From: Dryocosmus kuriphilus
Lineage: Eukaryota > Arthropoda > Insecta > Hymenoptera > Cynipidae
DNA length: 64,000 nt
Reading direction: 5' to 3'
NCBI GenBank assembly: GCA_038277395.1
Contig: CM076191.1
Span: 30,465,936-30,529,935 of the forward strand
Shown: piece after piece, positions 57,978 to 64,000 of the stretch
How positions within the stretch are numbered: position 1 is the stretch's first letter
Layout of the letters: each line of letters starts with the position of its first letter
The notes under the pieces: generated by a model
The model's database searches: none
What the model saw: the letters and a program-made list of their open reading frames with translations, nothing else
What the model was told of the DNA's origin: nothing
Translations under genes and position numbers: made by a program

Positions 57978-59190
57978 GTAATTAAGAATTTTTACTGAAT
58001 TTTAATCGGTAAATTATTTCATTCTGACTTTTAAACTTTAATGATTCTTAATTGAATAAAACTTATTTCTTTACGTGTTTAATTATATTTCCTTGTATTT
58101 TTGAAATTAATCCATAAAATTTTTATTACTTTATGCAATCAGCAATTGTTTTAGAACATTCAATTTTCAATTAATATTTATGTAATCCATTTTATTGTGC
58201 AAAACAAGTAAATATGAACTTAAAATGCAAAGCACTTGACAAGCAATTTTTAACTACAAAATAAAAAATAAATTTGAAAATTAGATTTTAAATGCAGAAT
58301 CATTTATTATAATAATGCGGGATGTCTTTTCCAAAAATTGTACGTTAATATTAATTTTATCTTGAAATATGTAATATTCATTTACATAAAATTGAAACTC
58401 TTGAATATTTCTCCCATTATTTGTGAAGTTGGGAACTGAAGCTAAAGTCGGAAATGTTTTCGTATATTGGTTTCCCCTAAATCTTGAGACTGAAATAGTT
58501 TGAAACTTTATAAGAAAATTTAAAGATTGTTAGACTTGTCTTGAGAAAACATTTCACTGCTAAAGAATTGAAAGAAATTAGAAAACTTAAATTAACTTTT
58601 TTCCTTTCTTATTATAAAATTATATTTTTTACAGAGTGTCTAGCGGACCGGGAAATCGGGAAAAATCCGCGAATTTTATTTAGTATCGGGAATTTTTTTA
58701 ATCTATCTCAAAAGCGATTTTTTTCTACTTTATCCTTTATTTTTATATTCTATTTCTCGGCTGTTTTCCAAACAGGAATGTACGAAAGTTTGAAGAATAT
58801 GTAGTTTCGATTAATATTTATCACTTAAGCGACTCAATTGAGTCTGTTGTTGAGGATAAGTTTGGCACTTATAAATAAATAATTTTTATTCATGACATAA
58901 ATTTTGTATAATATGTATATTATTTTTAAATTCCCATTTCTATACGTTAGTTCGAGAAAAATTACAAACAGACATGTTTAAATTGGTCGGGGGGAATTTG
59001 GTTGTGAAAAAACTGGAGAACGAACAGAAAAGACTAGGAAAACCCGAGGAAACCTCGGGAATTTCAAACTGCCTCCTGATTGCAAGACACCCTGATGTAA
59101 ATTAGAAATGTTTCCAATACTACTGCTTTAAATGGCCCAGCCCCAGATTACTTCTAAAGAATAATAATACTTTTTTTTACTTCTTTTCAG
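57978..59190 (+). other. Intron 3-4, nothing recognised
   Basis: 1.2 kb of AT-rich sequence. The ORF at 58541-58804 shows no motif. Confidence 0.6.
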
Positions 59191-59269
59191 AGGAGCGAGA
59201 GAACGGTTGCAGAAGTTGAGTGCTTTGAGGAGAATACAACCTCGAGATATTACAGTACTTTATCAACAG
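59191..59269 (+). CDS. Host gene exon 4: charged helical segment
   Basis: The acceptor is the pyrimidine-rich TTCTTTTCAG ending at 59190 and the donor is CAG|GTATGC at 59270. The first base completes the Arg codon begun in exon 3. The reading GARERLQKLSALRRIQ then PRDITVLYQQ is Arg/Leu-rich, helix-like and IQ-like in look, but no motif is firm. It ends in phase 0. Continuity with exons 3 and 5 is the main evidence that it is real. Confidence 0.82.
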
Positions 59270-60819
59270 GTATGCACAAAAATGTATTTCCGCTCAGATA
59301 AACAACAGTCTTTGTTACTCGCTGAAAATATTTAACAACAATTTATTCTTTCCTCTTGTTATTAAAATTCTAGTTTTAGAATCAAAAGTTAGTTTACAAT
59401 TCAAGAGAAAATATGTTTTCGAACTGTATTATGCAGGAACTTCACTTTTTAAATAATTATGTTTAGTCGCTATTGTTCGAGACTCACAAACAAAAATACT
59501 GAGATTTATATCGAAATAAGATTCAGCTCGCCTCAGCTATTATTTTTCGTATGACTGCCGCGAAAGTTTCCAACCGTTCACGTTTTTAATATTTTGGAAG
59601 ACACCTCTCATATCCTCGACTGAACTAAAAGTTAAACGCCGAAAGTTCTCTCTTATGAAAAAGAAAAAAGGTTACGAAGACAGATAAGTTACGGATCGAT
59701 ATTAGCGATATAGACGGGAGTAAACTACGTAGTAATGCCAGGCCTTCTTTCGACGATCAAAATTTGTAACTTTCAGTCTGCATTGGAAACTTTTCTCCTT
59801 TACTGTCCTCGCATTCTGTAATCAGTTATCATTTCTAAGAGGAGTCGAAAACTGAAAATAAAACAGCGAAATTTAAGATCTTTAAATCTGTAGGTGCCCT
59901 TTAAATTAAGTTTTTATAAATGCAATATCATTCATTGAAATGAAATCATTTGACGGAAATAGGTACATTGAAATGAAATCATTTAACGAAAATAGAGGTA
60001 CATTGAATAGGCAATATATATTCAAAGGCAGAAAAATGAAATGCACTCTAAATCCAAATTATTAAAAACTAGAAGCATCCTTTTAGGAAATAAAAATCGA
60101 CAGCATCTGAAATTAGAAGGATTTCAAATTAAAATAATTCGAAATTGAGTTAAATTAAAAAGATCCGGAATTCTAATCAATTCAAATTACAAAATTCATA
60201 TTTAAACTATCATCTTAGAAATAAATCCAACTTATTAAACATTGAGAACATCCTAAGTTTAACGATGTGTCTATTCATTCATCTTTTTCGACGAATGGCC
60301 CAGGCGTGATGGACGCCTCCCCCCTGGAGTTCCGCCAATCAGATTTGCAAGATTTTCGCTATTCGTCCTAAAAAGTTAGATAACTAGCGACGGACTAAAT
60401 TTAAATTATTCAGATTGAAAGCCATAAAAATCAAAAGGATCCGAATAAAAGAATTAATTTTCTATAAATTAGTAAATCCTCTTTGAGAAAATTATTGTTT
60501 AAATCGACTCATCTCACTTCGATCCTTTGAACTATTTTCATAAACCAATAGTAAGCGGGAATCAATTCAACATTTCTGAAATGTGGAATGTAAAAGAAAA
60601 ATAAGTTAAATGGTCACCCGGATTATATGTCCTTGGCTGTGTGTGCGTTTTCTAGTGTGAATTTCTGCTTAGCCTATTAGTGCATGTTCCACCGGTTGAG
60701 TCTCAGGCTTTAGTTATGCAATCACCTGTTTTAACCATTACTAGCCAGGAAGACCGCTACTTGGCCTTCACTGTGCAGTCATATTATACTGATCTTCACA
60801 AATTCAAAGTCTTTGTTAA

Positions 60820-60821
<2 letters not shown>
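59270..60821 (+). other. Intron 4-5, part before the retroposon
   Basis: AT-rich. A direct repeat, CATTGAAATGAAATCATTT, occurs near 59934 and 59967. Nothing else. Confidence 0.5.
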
Positions 60822-60853
<32 letters not shown>

Positions 60854-61465
60854 TTTGCGGAGGAGGAGGTGGAAATACTTTTGACGGATTGAGTGTGGGA
60901 CTCGGCCTGACGGCCCCTACCCACTAAAACTACCTCCTCCCCCGGCACTCAGACTATAAGTCCATTGTGCGACACCGCATTTCCCGCACTCTGTTGTGGA
61001 AACAAGTTCCACCCCGTGCGTGTACAAAGGTCAGGCCCTGTGCTTTCAGAGCCCTAGACCCTTCCGTCTCCCTGTTCAAGGGGGTGCTCCTGGAGCCCCT
61101 TCTCCTCCCACCCACATGACGGGCATGAGGAGCTGCTCCAGATGAAGTTCGTTGTTCCCGAGACCCCTTGTGAGGAGCCCTGGCTGCCCGGTAATTCTCT
61201 CCTTCGCCACGTTGGAGCCGTCCCATTTGGAGCCGTCCCCTTTTGGCGATGGGTTAAAAGGTGAGGCATAAGGACTCTCGCCCTCGATATTCCAGGAGGC
61301 TTTGCCATTACCCCCTGGAAGGATCGCTTCTTGGTCAGGGTCCCGCAGACCAGAGACCCCCAGTTCCCCAGAGCAGCCGCATCTCGCGATACAGTCCCTT
61401 TGGTTCACCTACTCCAGGTCTCTCGTCCGATTAGACCTCTAAGCCCTCCCACCAACTACAAGGTC
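60822..61465 (-). mobile_element. Retroposon with poly(A), nonautonomous LINE derivative
   Basis: On the minus strand it begins near 61465 with ACCTTGTAGTTGGTGGGAGG, which also occurs at about 42032 in the leader of the I-type LINE. It is GC-rich for 570 bp, contains GTCTGAGTGCCGGGGGAGG near the end, and finishes in about 31 A (plus-strand T 60822-60852). Overlapping minus-strand ORFs show no motif. It lies in the intron before exon 5. Confidence 0.7.
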
Positions 61466-61575
61466 ATGTGATCATGACATTATTTAAAAAGTTATTAAAA
61501 GGAACATTCCTTGAGTTATATAATCGCTTTCTTCTTTCTTTAATTTTTATTAATTATGATTATTATTTGTTGCAG

Positions 61576-61661
61576 ATAAGCGAAGGAGCTGCTTCGACAA
61601 GCGAAGGTGCTATCGAAAAAGATGTATCGAACAGTCAAATTACTGTCACACTATCTGACAA
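61576..61661 (+). CDS. Host gene exon 5: Ser/Glu-rich linker
   Basis: The acceptor is TTGTTGCAG ending at 61575 and the donor is AA|GTGAGT at 61662. In phase 0 it reads ISEGAASTSEGAIEKDVSNS then QITVTLSD and two bases of the next codon. The segment is low in complexity and polar, probably a disordered linker with a short beta-prone end. It leaves phase 2. No further exon was found before 64000. The exon sits only about 110 bp downstream of a retroposon insertion (60822-61465). Confidence 0.82.
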
Positions 61662-64000
61662 GTGAGTATTTTTTTTTTATTTATTCATTGATGTTTGAAA
61701 AGCAAAAAAAGTTCAAGTTATTGCAAACTAAAAGCATTACAATATTTGAAAGGCTCGATTGTAGGTACAAAAATTAAATTCAAAAGAACGACATTGAGAG
61801 AATTCCAAGTTAAAACTCTCAAGAATTGAAAACATGGTCATTTAAAAGCGACAAAATTAAGGGCGCTGTATATTTTATATGAGGAACGAGAGTTCAAAAT
61901 ATTTATAAATTAATGGGGAAGGTAATCAGGAAGTTTGGGATATTGACTTTCAAGCTTCATTACTCTGTTCGATATTTCTCTTCAAGATTTAGGCTTGATT
62001 GAACTCTAGACTCTCAAATAACAGGTTATTTGGCTGCCTGAAATGTAGGTCTTGCTCATGTTTAAATTTTAATCGACAAAAAGAAATAAAATTCAAATAT
62101 TTAAGATTAATTTTATTTTTTGGAAGATATTTAGAATTGACATAATTTCTAATGAATTAAAAAACCCCAATTTTGATTTTTTTTTAACATTTCGTAATGA
62201 GAGTGTCTCACTTATAATAATACATACGACTGCCTAGCATCGATTGTTCGTATCATAATTGCTGAAATAATGATAATCACAGCTCAAGAGTCTGACACCC
62301 AATAATTAAATTCTGCATTCTTGGAACACTTTTTTTGTCATCGCGGGTAAAAATGTTTTTAAGTATTTGATTAGCGGAAAGTATTTTTAGTTTTGACGAA
62401 CAAAATTCGGGGAAATTTGAAATTATCGTATTTTCAAATTAAAATTTTTAATTTTTGTTCTTTTCTAAATTTTACGTTATTTAATTTGGAAGTGTTGCAA
62501 ATTAAAAATGTACAGTTCTCAACATTTTAATTGTAGATTCTTATTTTTTAATGCTTTTAATTTGTGGTGTTAACAGTTTGACTGTTTTAATTTCAAATTT
62601 CCAAATTTTCATGAATTATAAATGGTAGGATATGGATAATGGAAGGATATTTAGAACCATAATATCTAACAAAAGTAATCTTGTAGAATAATTTACACAA
62701 AGTACTTAATGGATAAAATGTGGGTGTTCATATGAAAAATGCCCCTATGGTCGGTTCTTGTTCAGGAGATATTCAAATTTTTCTTAGTCAGGGTCAAAAT
62801 GATTATTATTTTCGCGTTTGAGTGGGGTTGATACTATAGGATCTATGCTGAATCTATTGACACTATACTCGTGTCCCGGAAGCAGCCGGAATTGGGTATA
62901 ATTTTATGTTCAAAGAAAAAATATAACACGTACACTTATGGTACCGGCTAACTTTAGATGCGTTTTTCTCGAAAAGGGGCTTTTCGAAGTTCTCACTTCA
63001 AAAAGTGCCCCGTCAGCTCGTTTTTCAACACAGAGAGTTCATCTTAGACTTTAAATGTTGTGAATTTATCCAGCTGTATGCCCCTATACGTATCTCGATA
63101 TCCAGGGTGATCACTTGTCCATTGCATAGTTATAAATGTGTTTTGGAATAGCGATTAATTAGCGGAGGTTTATTAGTCTGTTACTTATATTTTTCCTGTT
63201 ATTTCAAACTTCAGTTAAGGTTTAATTGAAAAGTTTGTCAGGGAAAGTCAGAGAAAAGTAAGGTAATAGTCAGGGAATTTTTTTCTTTGTTTTTAAGGGC
63301 CCCCCTGATACCGACCATAAGGGCATTTTTCATATGGACGTACATAAATATTTTTTCAACCATCGCTACGGCTCCTTAGAGACATAATTATAACAAAGAA
63401 AAAAGAGGGAAAGTTAAGAAAGAGCTAGCGAAATCAACCTCTCACGCTTTTTCTTGTTCTTTCTCCGTATTTTTTATACTACTAGGATTCAAGATGTTCA
63501 GAGGTTATTTATACTTCACATGTATAGACGCAACGTGATTTCAGGGGTTGCAATTTAAAGGTAGAAATTTCGCGATTCTTTCAAATAATGAATCTCCGGA
63601 TTTAAGAATTCAAGTCGATCAAAGAATCAACGTTTACTTTCGACTAAATGTTCTTTCGAAATATAAAGTTAACGACGTTCGATTCTTGCCGAAGTAATTC
63701 GTCCGTTCGTGATTTACGGAGAAATTACATCATTCCCGATGAAGGTCCGCGAGTAAAAAAGAAAAAAACAAGAGAAAGAAAAAGGAACTTGTTTGAGTTC
63801 TTTGACGTGCATTCCTAAATTTGATCCGTGGTTGGTCGTTAAAATATTTATTATTGCATGCAGATATTACACCTGCATGCATGCCAAGTACATACAGGAT
63901 CTTTCATTGGCGCGGAAAGGAAACAAGGACGGCAGCGTTACGAAACGGATGTGATAAATTTGTGATCTTACGAGTTGATAGCTTAAGATTCTGATTTTCT
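61662..64000 (+). other. Intron downstream of exon 5
   Basis: Apart from the inverted-repeat element at 62725-63338 nothing is recognised, and no further exon in phase 2 was found. Confidence 0.5.
62725..63338. mobile_element. Inverted-repeat element, about 614 bp
   Basis: CATATGAAAAATGCCCCTAT (62729) is matched in reverse by ATAAGGGCATTTTTCATATG (63317-63336), and the symmetry continues through GGTCGGT / ACCGACC. The interior is unique sequence with no convincing ORF. Confidence 0.6.

Overview
The window is eukaryotic: AT-rich nuclear DNA of an arthropod, most likely an insect. Pieces of LINE, Tc1/mariner-like, hAT-like and tRNA-derived SINE elements, and a coding sequence split by GT-AG introns, all point that way. 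A hymenopteran is my best guess from the style of the retroelement ORFs, but the sequence does not prove it.

One host gene can be followed on the plus strand. Five short exons (9513-9625, 9802-9862, 57917-57977, 59191-59269, 61576-61661) have consensus splice sites and mutually compatible phases (0, 1, 2, 0). The first two encode the second half of a PDZ domain. The later three encode a linker I do not recognise. Exons 2 and 3 are separated by a 48 kb intron that fills most of the window. A 95-codon ORF at 52595-52882 inside that intron ends near a GT that would join exon 3 in the correct phase, so it may be an alternative first exon giving a PDZ-less isoform.

The intron is a stack of mobile elements. 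(1) The dominant family, here called A, is up to 1.24 kb and has at least ten copies or pieces (4073-5180, 6263-7344, 20458-21818, 24597-26380, 43985-46288, 49574-50813). It has short inverted ends, a variable GTC/GTT microsatellite, a core of about 155 bp tandem units and a GC-rich terminal hairpin. This architecture resembles nonautonomous Helentrons (HINE/DINE-1 type). It also forms head-to-tail arrays. (2) From 30440 to about 42650 lies a nest: a purine-rich LINE on the minus strand is split by a 4.5 kb hAT-like element with an 8 bp target duplication, and that element holds a degenerate mariner-like transposon. Next to it, an element called D is split by a second LINE with ORF1, endonuclease, reverse transcriptase and RNase H remnants. 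(3) Several foldback elements and MITEs occur, three of which carry tRNA-like sequence or a hammerhead-like motif.

The flanks (1-4072, 8021-9512, 57978-64000) are AT-rich intronic DNA with few recognisable elements. No functional tRNA or rRNA gene, no CRISPR array and no intact transposase or reverse transcriptase gene was found.
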